NCBI GenBank assembly: GCA_028868695.1
Contig: JAGWTZ010000025.1
Location: forward strand, 1-41,195
Source of the DNA: Alphaproteobacteria bacterium
GTDB lineage: Bacteria; Pseudomonadota; Alphaproteobacteria; Rhizobiales; Aestuariivirgaceae
DNA: 41,195 bases
Direction of reading: 5' to 3'
The position numbers and the translations under genes were made by a program. Under the pieces are notes generated by a model. It saw only the letters and a program-made list of their open reading frames with translations, was not told the origin of the DNA and ran no database searches. Below, piece after piece: positions 1 to 7,297 of this stretch (within the stretch, counting starts at the first letter, position 1; each line of letters opens with the position of its first letter).

Positions 1-23
1 ATGGCAAGGCCTCTGGTGTCCCC

Positions 24-218
24 CATCAGGCTTCCCCCAAGCGGGAAGTGAGATGGATCACCTCGGGTGGAGAGGCTCACAAGGCTTCACCACCCCAGAC
101 CCAAGGGGCGGACTGACAGTTCACCTGATGCTCAATTCCTGCCGGCGCGTGGGGCAACCCATTGCACCAGTAATGCGACTTTAAACACAGTCGCACCCGC
201 GTGAGTTACCCCACGCGT
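24..218. ncRNA. Candidate structured RNA in a gene-free stretch
   Basis: Positions 1-353 carry no convincing coding frame. Nested inverted repeats are visible: CATCAGG (24-30) with CCTGATG (124-130) encloses hairpins at 31-48 (CTTCCC/GGGAAG), 48-80 (GTGAG/CTCAC) and 94-108 (CCCC/GGGG). A second domain pairs 146-158 with 205-217 (13 bp, one G-U) around a 7-bp hairpin at 174-195. CGCGTG at 198-203 can instead pair with CACGCG at 212-217, so two folds exclude each other. No known RNA family (6S, SRP, RNase P, tmRNA, common riboswitches) was recognised. The strand is undecided. On the minus strand it could be the leader of a gene left of the window. Seen: the repeats. Inferred: that they act as RNA. 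Confidence 0.25.
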
Positions 219-295
219 CTCCCTTCTTCCCCTCCGGTTTCGAACGCCACGAAGCCACCTAGGGCGAAGCTGTGACCAAAATCCCCCTCGCTCCC

Positions 296-329
296 AAAAA
301 GCAAAAAGCCGAAACTTGCGTTCCGGCTT
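296..329 (-). terminator. Rho-independent terminator of sciP
   Basis: Read on the minus strand, a 10-bp stem (320-329 pairing with 306-315, one G-U) with a 4-nt loop is followed by two T-runs (307-303 and 300-296). It lies about 25 nt after the sciP stop codon, so sciP is probably a monocistronic unit. Confidence 0.75.
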
Positions 330-353
330 CAAACTCAAAACTGTTGCTGGCGC

Positions 354-629
354 CTATTGGCGGTATTGCTGGATGCGCGTGGTGCGCAGGCCGGCGAGGC
401 CGTGCTTCTCAATGGAACGCTGCCAGCCGAGATATTCCTCGACGGTGAGTGTGTAACGGCTGCAGGCCTCTTCAAGGCTGAGCAGGCCGCCTCTGACGGC
501 CGCCACAACTTCGGCCTTGCGGCGGATCACCCAGCGGTGGGAGCCTGGCGGCGGAAGATCGGCGATCGTCAAAGGACTGCCATCGGGCCCGATGACGTAA
601 TTGACGCGTGGACGCAACTGACCATTCAT
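354..629 (-). CDS. sciP: CtrA inhibitor SciP (DUF1153)
   Basis: This 91-aa protein matches the DUF1153/SciP family along its whole length: conserved N-terminal RPRVNYVIGPDGSPLTIADL block, then a helix-turn-helix segment (WVIRRKAEVVAAVRGG, then SLEEACSRYTLTVEEYLGWQ) and the C-terminal GLAGLRTTRIQQYR. In Caulobacter SciP binds the master cell-cycle regulator CtrA, stops it activating promoters and also contacts DNA; it is confined to Alphaproteobacteria. The family is usually about 90 aa, so the gene is complete. It is divergent from mnmA, has its own terminator, and a near-consensus CtrA site lies 72 bp upstream, consistent with the known CtrA-SciP feedback loop. Confidence 0.95.
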   Translation of the reverse strand: MNGQLRPRVNYVIGPDGSPLTIADLPPPGSHRWVIRRKAEVVAAVRGGLLSLEEACSRYTLTVEEYLGWQRSIEKHGLAGLRTTRIQQYRQ

Positions 630-700
630 ATACGCATACTCACAAACTGACCTTGCAACCCGCTACACCGGCCGCACCACGCCACCATGCCAAAGGCGCA

Positions 701-715
701 TTAAAAATGGCCTAA
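701..715. promoter_or_regulatory. Putative CtrA box between sciP and mnmA
   Basis: TTAA (701-704), a 7-nt spacer, then CTAA (712-715) departs by one base from the CtrA consensus TTAA-N7-TTAA. It sits in the 199-bp divergent gap, 72 bp upstream of the sciP start. In Caulobacter sciP is itself activated by CtrA. A single match to a short AT-rich motif can arise by chance, but the location is apt. Confidence 0.45.
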
Positions 716-828
716 GTGGAAATGAACAAATTGCAAATGGTGGCCCGGTTCCTGCCCCAATCCGGCACAAAAGGGGGCTGCTGGCACGGCAGCTTGAAAG
801 ATTTTTGCAAAAGGCCCAATAGAGCGCG

Positions 829-2055
829 ATGAATTTGGCCCCAACCATGCCCGCACAGATTGAGCCGCGCGTGCTTGCCGCCGTGCATCAGGCCATGGGC
901 CTGCCCGGCCGGCCGCAGGATCACCGCGTGGTGTGCGCCATGTCGGGCGGCGTTGATTCATCAGTGGTTGCGGCGCTGCTGAAACTCGCAGGCTATAATG
1001 TCGTCGGCATCACGCTGCAGCTCTATGACCATGGCGAAGCCATCCGCCGCAAGGGTGCATGCTGCGCCGGCCAGGACATTCACGATGCGCGGCGCGTGGC
1101 GGCGGCGCTGGACATTCCGCACTATGTGCTGGATTTTGAATCGCGCTTCCGCGACAGCGTGATTGAAGACTTCGCCGAGGCTTATGTTCAGGGCGCCACG
1201 CCGGTGCCTTGCGTGCGCTGCAACCAGACTGTGAAGTTCGCCGACCTGCTGGCGCGCGCCCATGAGCTGGATGCCAGCGCGCTGGTCACCGGCCATTATG
1301 TCGAGACCCGCGTGCGCGCCGATGGCAGCGGGCGTTGGGACATGTTCACGCCCGCCGACACGGCGCGGGACCAGAGCTATTTCCTGTTCGCCACCACGCA
1401 GGCGCAGCTGGATTTCCTGCGCTTCCCCTTGGGGTTGCTCACCAAGCCCGAGGCGCGGGCCGTGGCGCAGGCCCTTGGCCTCAGCGTCGCCGACAAGCCG
1501 GACAGCCAGGACATCTGCTTCGTGCCAGATGGCAATTATGCCGATGTCATCCTGAAGCTGCGGCCGGAAGCGGCGCGGCCGGGCAACATTGTTGATCTCG
1601 ACGGCCGCGTGCTGGGCCAGCATGCCGGCATCATCCATTACACCATCGGCCAGCGCAAAGGCCTGGGCATTGGCGGCGGCGCGCCGCTCTATGTCATCCG
1701 CCTCGATGCTGCCAATGCGCAGGTGATTGTCGGCCCGCGCGAGGCGCTGCGCCGCCATGAGATTGCCGTTACTGATCTCAACTGGCTGGGCGAGTGCGCG
1801 CTCAGCGATGAGCCGCAGGCCGTGTTCGCGCGCATCCGTTCCACGCGGGCGCCGGTTGCGGCTTCGATCCGCGCCGAAGGGCAGGGGGCCGTGCTGGCCA
1901 TTGATGGCGGCGAATATGGCGTTTCTCCCGGCCAGGCGGCAGTGTTCTATGGCGGGCTGGGGCCGGGCCAGCGGGTGCTTGGCGGTGGCTTCATTGCGCT
2001 GGCGCAGCCGCGGGTGGCCTTCACGCGCTCTGCCGCCGTGGCGCTGACAGCCTGA
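829..2055 (+). CDS. mnmA: tRNA-specific 2-thiouridylase MnmA
   Basis: MnmA uses ATP and persulfide sulfur to make 2-thiouridine at wobble position 34 of Lys, Glu and Gln tRNAs in the cytoplasm. The 408-aa product has the PP-loop SGGVDSS at residues 39-45, the catalytic cysteine in CVRCN (C128), the second cysteine in the [13 protein letters not shown] block (C230), and the [12 protein letters not shown] signature of the tRNA-binding central domain. A C-terminal beta-barrel completes the usual length. ATG 829 is used here; ATG 847 would remove six residues and is equally possible. The adjacency of mnmA and a DUF1153 gene is, from memory, common in Alphaproteobacteria. Confidence 0.97.
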   Translation: MNLAPTMPAQIEPRVLAAVHQAMGLPGRPQDHRVVCAMSGGVDSSVVAALLKLAGYNVVGITLQLYDHGEAIRRKGACCAGQDIHDARRVAAALDIPHYVLDFESRFRDSVIEDFAEAYVQGATPVPCVRCNQTVKFADLLARAHELDASALVTGHYVETRVRADGSGRWDMFTPADTARDQSYFLFATTQAQLDFLRFPLGLLTKPEARAVAQALGLSVADKPDSQDICFVPDGNYADVILKLRPEAARPGNIVDLDGRVLGQHAGIIHYTIGQRKGLGIGGGAPLYVIRLDAANAQVIVGPREALRRHEIAVTDLNWLGECALSDEPQAVFARIRSTRAPVAASIRAEGQGAVLAIDGGEYGVSPGQAAVFYGGLGPGQRVLGGGFIALAQPRVAFTRSAAVALTA

Positions 2056-2131
2056 CGCAGGCAGAGTTCCGCCGCAGCGCATGATTGCGCCGGGCATTGG
2101 CCTTTCCTATAAGTGGCGCGGGGAGAGACAA

Positions 2132-2932
2132 ATGGCCAAGCTGACACTGAAGCCGAATATTGAGCATGAGATCAAGAAAGGCATGGCCTGGTCGGTGCAT
2201 GCCTTCACCACCAGCGGCATCGTGCTTGGCTTTCTCGCCCTGGTGTCGGTGCTCAAGAATGACGCGGTGGCCGCCTTCATGTGGCTCGGGCTGGCGCTGT
2301 TCGTGGATGGTGTGGATGGCACGCTGGCGCGGCGGGCGCGCGTCAAGGAATACACCCCGAATTTCGATGGCGGCTCGCTGGACCTGGTGATCGACTTCTT
2401 CACCTATGTCGCCGTGCCGGCGCTGATGGTCTATTGGTTCAACATGGTGCCTGCGCCCTGGTTCTTTGCCGGCCAGACCTGGAGCCTGATCTGCGCGGCG
2501 CTGATCATGGCAGTTTCCTGCTACACCTTCGCCAATGTCGGCATGAAGAGCTTTGACTATTACTTCGTCGGCTTCCCGGCGATCTGGAATGTGGTGGTAC
2601 TGTATTTCTACCTGTTCAACACCGGCTGGCTGATCAACCTGGTCACCATCGTGTTCCTGAGCGTGCTGACCTTCATTCCGGTCAAGTTCGTGCACCCCTT
2701 GCGGGTGGCGCATTGGCGCAACATCACCATCCCCATGACGGTGCTTTGGGCGGCCATGACGCTGGGCCTCACCATTTCCAGCCGCAACCCTGACTATAAT
2801 GACTGGGTTTACAAGCTGGAGCTGGCGCTGTTCACCCTGTCCTCGCTGTATTTTGCCTGGATTTCGCTGTGGCGCACCTTCGTTCTGGGCGACAAGGGCG
2901 ACGAGGAAGGCGACGACACAAGCGCCGCTTGA
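2132..2932 (+). CDS. pcs: Phosphatidylcholine synthase
   Basis: This 266-aa integral membrane protein belongs to the CDP-alcohol phosphatidyltransferases. Its motif, DGTLAR, 12 residues, G-x3-D-x3-D (about residues 56-82), has the x12 spacing of bacterial Pcs rather than the x8 spacing of PgsA/PssA; compare pgsA later in this window. Pcs condenses CDP-diacylglycerol directly with choline to make phosphatidylcholine in the inner membrane, a pathway common in plant- and animal-associated alphaproteobacteria. About eight hydrophobic segments follow. The start is ATG 2132, preceded by GGGGAGAG; an upstream ATG at 2081 has no such site. The stop codon overlaps the promoter of the following tRNA. 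Confidence 0.9.
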   Translation: MAKLTLKPNIEHEIKKGMAWSVHAFTTSGIVLGFLALVSVLKNDAVAAFMWLGLALFVDGVDGTLARRARVKEYTPNFDGGSLDLVIDFFTYVAVPALMVYWFNMVPAPWFFAGQTWSLICAALIMAVSCYTFANVGMKSFDYYFVGFPAIWNVVVLYFYLFNTGWLINLVTIVFLSVLTFIPVKFVHPLRVAHWRNITIPMTVLWAAMTLGLTISSRNPDYNDWVYKLELALFTLSSLYFAWISLWRTFVLGDKGDEEGDDTSAA

Positions 2933-2958
2933 CTTTGCCCGGCAAGCAAACCTATACC
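2929..2958 (+). promoter_or_regulatory. Sigma70-type promoter of tRNA-Met
   Basis: TTGACT (2929-2934) and TATACC (2953-2958) are separated by 18 bp and lie 30 bp before the mature tRNA 5' end. The -35 hexamer overlaps the pcs stop codon. Confidence 0.6.
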
Positions 2959-2988
2959 GCGCCCATCTTGCGCCCTCCGGGGTGCTGT

Positions 2989-3065
2989 GGCGGGGTAGCT
3001 CAGTTGGTTAGAGCACGGGAATCATAATCCTGGGGTCGGGGGTTCAACTCCCTCTCCCGCTACCA
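2989..3065 (+). tRNA. tRNA-Met (CAT anticodon)
   Basis: A full 77-nt cloverleaf can be drawn: acceptor GGCGGGG pairing with TCCCGCT (G-U at both ends), D-arm GCTC/GAGC, anticodon arm CGGGA-ATCATAA-TCCTG with anticodon CAT, 5-nt variable loop, and T-arm GGGGG-TTCAACT-CCCTC. The CCA end is encoded (3063-3065). The AATCATAATC context resembles alphaproteobacterial elongator Met tRNA. A CAT tRNA modified to read Ile (AUA) cannot be fully excluded, but the initiator type is excluded because position 1 pairs. Confidence 0.93.
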
Positions 3066-3199
3066 AATTCCAGCATTTTGCAGGTTTTCCGGCTTTCCTG
3101 ATTCATCGGGGAAGGCCGCGGCTGGTGTGGCCATTTCGACACAATTTGGAGGAAATTCAGCATCTTGGCAGATCGCGCGCCTGGGCAGCCACTATTCGC

Positions 3200-3228
3200 T
3201 TGATCATACGTATATTTACTGATTATTC
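3200..3228 (+). promoter_or_regulatory. Possible promoter of the first barrel gene
   Basis: TTGATC (3200-3205), a 17-bp AT-rich spacer and TTATTC (3223-3228) lie 36 bp before the start codon. The -10 match is poor. The spacer holds a perfect 8-bp palindrome, ATACGTAT (3206-3213), which could be a regulator site. Confidence 0.3.
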
Positions 3229-3263
3229 ATCTCCCGCTGGGGCAAGCAGGGTGACCGGGAAAG

Positions 3264-3998
3264 ATGAATAAGTTTTTGGGCAAGGCCGCGATTTTGGCGG
3301 CAGTTTCTGTTTCGGCCATGGGGCTCACGTCCACCATGTCCATGGCTGATGGCTTCCAGCCTTACATCAGCGTTTTTGCCGGCGGCTCGCTGGCCAATGA
3401 TGTGAATGGCGGGGACTATTATAACTACATCCCCTACTACGGTGGTGCCCAGAGGATTTCTGGCGCCGCTTCCTTGTTGCCCCCAGTCCGCAACGCGGCG
3501 AAAGGTGGTTCGACCTATTATGGCTCGATCAAGAGCAATCTCGGCTACATGGCGGGCATTGCCATGGGTGCCAAGGTCAATGACGCTATCCGCCTGGAAA
3601 TGGAATTTTCGCATTCCGGCAACGCCTTGGACAAGATCGTTTTCACCACGGGCGCTTCGACAAAGCTCAACGGCACGTTGGGTGTGACCTATCTGCTGGG
3701 CAACATGTGGGTTGATATTCCGACCCATTCTGCTGTCACACCCTATTTCGGCGGCGGTATCGGTTTGGGCTGGGCCAACATCACCTCTGACCAATTCAAC
3801 GCCACGCAAAATGGCACGAGCTTCGCCTACCAGTTGGGCGGCGGCCTCGGCTACGCCGTGAACGACCATGTCACCCTGGACATCGGCTACCGTTTCAAGG
3901 GTTTGACCAACGCCAAGTTTGACACCACCAACAACTACTTCGTGGATGGCCCCGTCACTTCGCACAACGTTCTGGTGGGCTTGCGCTACCAGTTCTAG
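3264..3998 (+). CDS. Outer-membrane beta-barrel protein (P44/Msp4-like), paralog 1
   Basis: The 244-aa product starts with a signal peptide (about residues 1-28, ending SMSMA before DGFQPY) and continues as an alternating amphipathic, Gly/Tyr-rich barrel. It ends in a phenylalanine (RYQF), the usual outer-membrane assembly signal. Motifs such as YISVFAGGSL, PYFGGGIGLGW and LDIGYRFKGLTN are typical of OmpA-like/Omp25/P44-Msp4 eight-stranded barrels of alphaproteobacteria. The downstream gene is a diverged copy sharing these motifs. Ligand and role are unknown; a structural or adhesion-type surface protein is likely. GAAAG before ATG 3264 is a weak ribosome-binding site. Confidence 0.85.
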   Translation: MNKFLGKAAILAAVSVSAMGLTSTMSMADGFQPYISVFAGGSLANDVNGGDYYNYIPYYGGAQRISGAASLLPPVRNAAKGGSTYYGSIKSNLGYMAGIAMGAKVNDAIRLEMEFSHSGNALDKIVFTTGASTKLNGTLGVTYLLGNMWVDIPTHSAVTPYFGGGIGLGWANITSDQFNATQNGTSFAYQLGGGLGYAVNDHVTLDIGYRFKGLTNAKFDTTNNYFVDGPVTSHNVLVGLRYQF

Positions 3999-4025
3999 TT
4001 CCGGTCAAATCAGCATCACGCAGAG

Positions 4026-4047
4026 CGCCACCCACGGGTGGCGTTTT
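4026..4047 (+). terminator. Rho-independent terminator after first barrel gene
   Basis: CGCCACCC (4026-4033) and GGGTGGCG (4036-4043) form a GC-rich stem, at least 6 bp once a minimal loop is allowed, followed by TTTT. It separates the two barrel genes into distinct transcripts. Confidence 0.7.
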
Positions 4048-4081
4048 CATTTGCTGATCCGAAGACGCAACCAAAGATTGG

Positions 4082-4110
4082 TTGTTGCCTGCGCTGTTTA
4101 CGATTTATTA
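4082..4110 (+). promoter_or_regulatory. Possible promoter of the second barrel gene
   Basis: TTGTTG (4082-4087), 17 bp, TTATTA (4105-4110), about 45 bp before the chosen start codon. The match is moderate. The terminator just upstream implies that some promoter must lie here. Confidence 0.35.
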
Positions 4111-4154
4111 AGAGGGCCTTGGGGGCGGAGTCTTTGGGCATCGGGGAATGGGCA

Positions 4155-4826
4155 ATGAATCTTTCTAACATCAGATTGGGCGTGCTTGCTGGCGCTTCGC
4201 TTTTGGCCTTGGGCCTGGTGAGCAATACTGCTTCGGCAACCGACTACAAGCCATATGTGAGCGTTTTTGGTGGCGCCAGCCTGCTCAATGATTTCACGCT
4301 TTCGACCAGGCCCTACAGCCACTACACGGTCTCGTCCAACATGGGATACATCGTTGGCGCAACTGTGGGTGCCAAGTGGGACGACAGGTTCCGCACTGAA
4401 ATCGAGTTGTCGCATGCGGTGTGGGGTGCGAAGGACTTCCACTATCAGGGCGATGGCTCCAGCAATGGCACTGCTTCGGGCAACATCAACGCAACCTATT
4501 TGCTGGCCAATCTTTGGCTCGACATGCCAACCGGTGGCATGGTGACGCCCTATGTTGGCGGTGGTGCCGGCATTGGCTGGGCAAATGCTGACGTCACCTT
4601 TATCGGTACCGGCGGCGAGGGGTTCGTCAACGGCAGCGGCGGCTTTGCTTTCCAAGTGGGCGGCGGCATCAAGATTGCGGCCAGCGAAAACATCGATATC
4701 GACATTGGTTACCGTTTGAAAGACCTGACAAACGTTGTGTTCACTGACCGTGATTTCCCGGTCAACTTTGGACCTGTCTCACTTGTCTCGCACAATTTCC
4801 AAGTTGGCATGACTTACAAGTTCTGA
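4155..4826 (+). CDS. Outer-membrane beta-barrel protein (P44/Msp4-like), paralog 2
   Basis: From ATG 4155 the product is 223 aa with a signal peptide of about 28 residues (ending NTASA before TDYKPY), then a barrel ending in YKF. It shares with its upstream neighbour the YxSVFxGxSL start, the internal TYLLxNxWxDxPT block, PYxGGGxGxGWAN, and IGYR-KDLTN near the end, so the two are tandem duplicates that have diverged. An in-frame ATG at 4038 exists, but it would begin inside the preceding terminator and add 39 residues before the signal peptide, so it is rejected. The gene has its own terminator. Function is unknown beyond being a surface barrel. Confidence 0.85.
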   Translation: MNLSNIRLGVLAGASLLALGLVSNTASATDYKPYVSVFGGASLLNDFTLSTRPYSHYTVSSNMGYIVGATVGAKWDDRFRTEIELSHAVWGAKDFHYQGDGSSNGTASGNINATYLLANLWLDMPTGGMVTPYVGGGAGIGWANADVTFIGTGGEGFVNGSGGFAFQVGGGIKIAASENIDIDIGYRLKDLTNVVFTDRDFPVNFGPVSLVSHNFQVGMTYKF

Positions 4827-4846
4827 CCGTAACACGCCGTTGATCA

Positions 4847-4877
4847 ACACCGCCCTTTTCAGGGCGGTGTTTTTGTT
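4847..4877 (+). terminator. Rho-independent terminator after second barrel gene
   Basis: A perfect 9-bp stem, ACACCGCCC (4847-4855) with GGGCGGTGT (4862-4870), has a 6-nt loop and a T-rich tail. It starts 20 nt after the stop codon. Confidence 0.9.
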
Positions 4878-4920
4878 TGAGCCCTCGCCACCGGCATCTG
4901 GATTTTGCTAAGGTTCCACC

Positions 4921-6615
4921 ATGCCCAAAATGCCCGTTCCGCCAAAGAATCCGCCAGTGTTCGGCCAAGTGCAGCCAAGCCCTTTTGCCGAGGCCCGGTT
5001 TGGCCAGGCAAATCATCCGAACAAGGCGGCCAGGCCAGCTGGTGTGGCGCGCGACAGGTTGCTGATGCTGCTGCAGCAGGGCTTGGGCCTGCAGCGTGAC
5101 GGCAAATTTCTCGAGGCCGAACGGTTTTACCAAATGGTGCTGCAACAGGCGCCAGAGATGCCTGAGGCCAATAACCTGATGGGCACCATTGCCATGGAAG
5201 CCGAGGATTTCTCAACGGCAGTGGAATATCTTGAAAAGGCGGTGGCTGGCCTGCCGCGTGATCCTCTGATCCGCCACAACATTGGCAGCGCCCTGATGAG
5301 CCTGAATGACTTGCACGCCGCCATCGGCCATTTCCGCAAGGCGCTGGAGATCAAGCCGGGGCAGGTGGAGACGCTGGGGCTGATGGCCACTTGTTACAAC
5401 CGGATGGGCCGCAGCAGCGATGCCTTGCCGCTCGCTGAAAAGGCCTTGCGCATGGACGAGGGAAATGTGACGGCGCGCATGGCCAAGGCTGATGGCTTGA
5501 TCAACCTGGGGCGCATGGATGAAGCCGTCATCTATCTCAAGCAGAGCATCGCGGCTGGAATTGCGGTGCCCCGTGCCTTTCAAAGCCTCGCTGCAGCACG
5601 AAAGTTTTCAGCGGATTCTGAAGAGCTTGCCGCAGTGAAGCTTGCCCTGAGCGGAGACGGGTTCAGCGAGGAAGAGAAATCATCCTTGCACTATGCAGCC
5701 GCGAAGATGAGCAATGACGCCAAGCTGTTCGACGCTGCAATGGAACACTATCTCGCGGCCAAGGCTGTGTCTGCGAAAGCCTATGACATTGGTTCCTATG
5801 AGCGGCGGATTGACAGCTTCTCGAATTTCTTCAACCCGCTGTTTTTTGGGGCGCGGCAAAATCACGGCGATCCATCGCAGAAACCAGTGTTCATTGTGGG
5901 GATGCCACGTTCGGGCACGACGCTGACCGAACAGATCATTTCCAGCCACCATGATGTGGCGGGCGCTGGCGAGCTTGCAGAGATGACGGCCATTGCGCGA
6001 AGCCTGGGGGACAATCCGCGCAGCCAGGACCGCTATCTTGCCCGTCTGAGCGCACTTAGCGTTGAGGAATCCCGCGCCTTGGCGCAGCGCTATCTCAAGT
6101 TCATTGCGCGCACTTCGCTGGACGCCGCGCGGATCACTGACAAGATGCCCCACAATTTTGAGCATGTGGGGCTTATCTCACTGCTGTTCCCCAATGCCAC
6201 GATCATTTATTGCCGCCGCGATGCGATTGACAACTGCCTCTCTTGCTACATGAACGCCTTCAGCGAGGCGCATGCCTACAACACCGATCTTGCCAAGCTT
6301 GGGCGCTATTACCGCGCGCATGACCGGCTGATGAAGCATTGGCAAAAGGTGCTGCCGGGGCGCATCTTGGAGAATGTGTACGAGAAGCTGGTGGATGACC
6401 AGGAGGGCCAATCGCGCAAACTGATTGCGCATTGCAATCTGGAATGGGATCCGGCCTGCCTGAACTACACCGAGAACGACCGTTCGGTGACCACCATCAG
6501 CCGCTGGCAGGTGCGCCAGCCGATCTACAAGACATCGATGAAGCGCTGGAAGCCCTATGAGAAATATTTAGGGCCGCTGATCGCGGCCCTCGGTGATCTT
6601 GCGGATACGGAATGA
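4921..6615 (+). CDS. TPR-repeat sulfotransferase
   Basis: The 564-aa protein has an N-terminal array of tetratricopeptide repeats (about residues 40-270, e.g. AIGHFRKALEIKPGQVETLG and SDALPLAEKALRMDEGN) followed by a sulfotransferase domain. The PAPS 5'-phosphosulfate-binding loop FIVGMPRSGTTLTEQII lies at about 321-337, with TDKMPHNFEHVGLI and CRRDAIDNCLSCY further on as the usual DKxPxN and 3'-phosphate-binding region. Such TPR-sulfotransferases are common in alphaproteobacteria, but their acceptors (peptide, lipid or polysaccharide) are mostly unknown. There is no signal peptide, so it should be cytoplasmic. It ends immediately against the stop codon of the opposing gene. ATG 4930 is an alternative start. 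Confidence 0.88.
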   Translation: MPKMPVPPKNPPVFGQVQPSPFAEARFGQANHPNKAARPAGVARDRLLMLLQQGLGLQRDGKFLEAERFYQMVLQQAPEMPEANNLMGTIAMEAEDFSTAVEYLEKAVAGLPRDPLIRHNIGSALMSLNDLHAAIGHFRKALEIKPGQVETLGLMATCYNRMGRSSDALPLAEKALRMDEGNVTARMAKADGLINLGRMDEAVIYLKQSIAAGIAVPRAFQSLAAARKFSADSEELAAVKLALSGDGFSEEEKSSLHYAAAKMSNDAKLFDAAMEHYLAAKAVSAKAYDIGSYERRIDSFSNFFNPLFFGARQNHGDPSQKPVFIVGMPRSGTTLTEQIISSHHDVAGAGELAEMTAIARSLGDNPRSQDRYLARLSALSVEESRALAQRYLKFIARTSLDAARITDKMPHNFEHVGLISLLFPNATIIYCRRDAIDNCLSCYMNAFSEAHAYNTDLAKLGRYYRAHDRLMKHWQKVLPGRILENVYEKLVDDQEGQSRKLIAHCNLEWDPACLNYTENDRSVTTISRWQVRQPIYKTSMKRWKPYEKYLGPLIAALGDLADTE

Positions 6616-7194
6616 TCACTGCGGCGCGGTGATGGTGATTGCCGGATCATAGGTGATGTGCTGGGTGGTTTTGCTTTTGACACCCATGGCCTGGCCATCG
6701 ACAATGAGAATGGCGGGAAGGCCGTTGTCGCCCTTGTAGACCGTGACATGGCTGCTGGTGGGCATGCCCACCGCTGCACCCGAACTGTCATAGGAATAGG
6801 CGGTGTAGGATTTTCCCTCCACCTGTTGCGCACCCAGGCATTGCAGGTTGGTGATGCCTGCCATGGTGTTTTCCATGCCGGTCTTAATTGAGCTGGTGAC
6901 CATGGCGGACATGTTTCCGGGCATGGCCATCCACTTGCCGCCCATCTTCATCCAGCTGCCCTGCTTCATCATCACGCTTTCCATTTCCGGGCTCTTCATA
7001 TGGAAGGAGGAGGGGAGAATCACATCAATTTCCATGGTGTGGGTTTTGCCGGCGGCGGAGGATTCCATTGCCACGTGATAAGGCCCGGCTTGCAGGTGGC
7101 CTTGCATCATGGCTTGAAGTTCTGCGGCGCAATCGGCCTTGGCGGCGGCGGTGCCCAGCAACAGGGCAACTGCTGTCATCATCAACTTGTTCAT
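6616..7194 (-). CDS. Exported Met-rich hypothetical protein
   Basis: A 192-aa protein with a clear signal peptide (residues 1-24, AAAKA before DC). I do not recognise a named family. The mature part resembles small periplasmic beta-rich proteins (LolA-like in general pattern). It contains 21 methionines in all, with a dense cluster around residues 65-105 (SVMMKQGSW, MKMGGKWMAMPGNMSAM). Two mature cysteines could form a disulfide. ATG 7194 is preferred over a GTG 12 nt upstream because GAGG lies in front of the ATG and the signal peptide begins there. It is convergent with the sulfotransferase with no gap. Metal binding or oxidation buffering by the methionines is only a possibility. Confidence 0.75.
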   Translation of the reverse strand: MNKLMMTAVALLLGTAAAKADCAAELQAMMQGHLQAGPYHVAMESSAAGKTHTMEIDVILPSSFHMKSPEMESVMMKQGSWMKMGGKWMAMPGNMSAMVTSSIKTGMENTMAGITNLQCLGAQQVEGKSYTAYSYDSSGAAVGMPTSSHVTVYKGDNGLPAILIVDGQAMGVKSKTTQHITYDPAITITAPQ

Positions 7195-7297
7195 TTGACC
7201 TCGCACAGATCAGAAAGCCCCCTGGCGCGAGGGTAGCGTCAGTTTGTGAATTCGACAAGCGGTGTGGCCCGGCTATGATGCGAGGAAGGAGCTGAAC

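Noticed and set aside
54-68. GGATCACCTC resembling the 3' end of 16S rRNA
   Set aside because: Only about ten bases match; the surrounding 16S sequence is absent.
119-155. Resemblance to a TPP riboswitch core (CCTGATG ... TGCCGGCG)
   Set aside because: The required CTGAGA side and P3 organisation are not found, and no thiamine gene follows on the plus strand.
132-338. 68-codon minus-strand frame left of sciP
   Set aside because: It covers the sciP terminator and the inverted repeats, has no family resemblance and is rich in Arg/Trp, typical of chance translation of structured GC-rich DNA.
961-2097. Long open frame (378 codons) on the minus strand
   Set aside because: It lies antisense to mnmA, has no recognisable domain and reflects the GC-rich codon pattern.
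4038-4154. N-terminal extension of the second barrel gene
   Set aside because: It begins within the preceding terminator and would bury the signal peptide.
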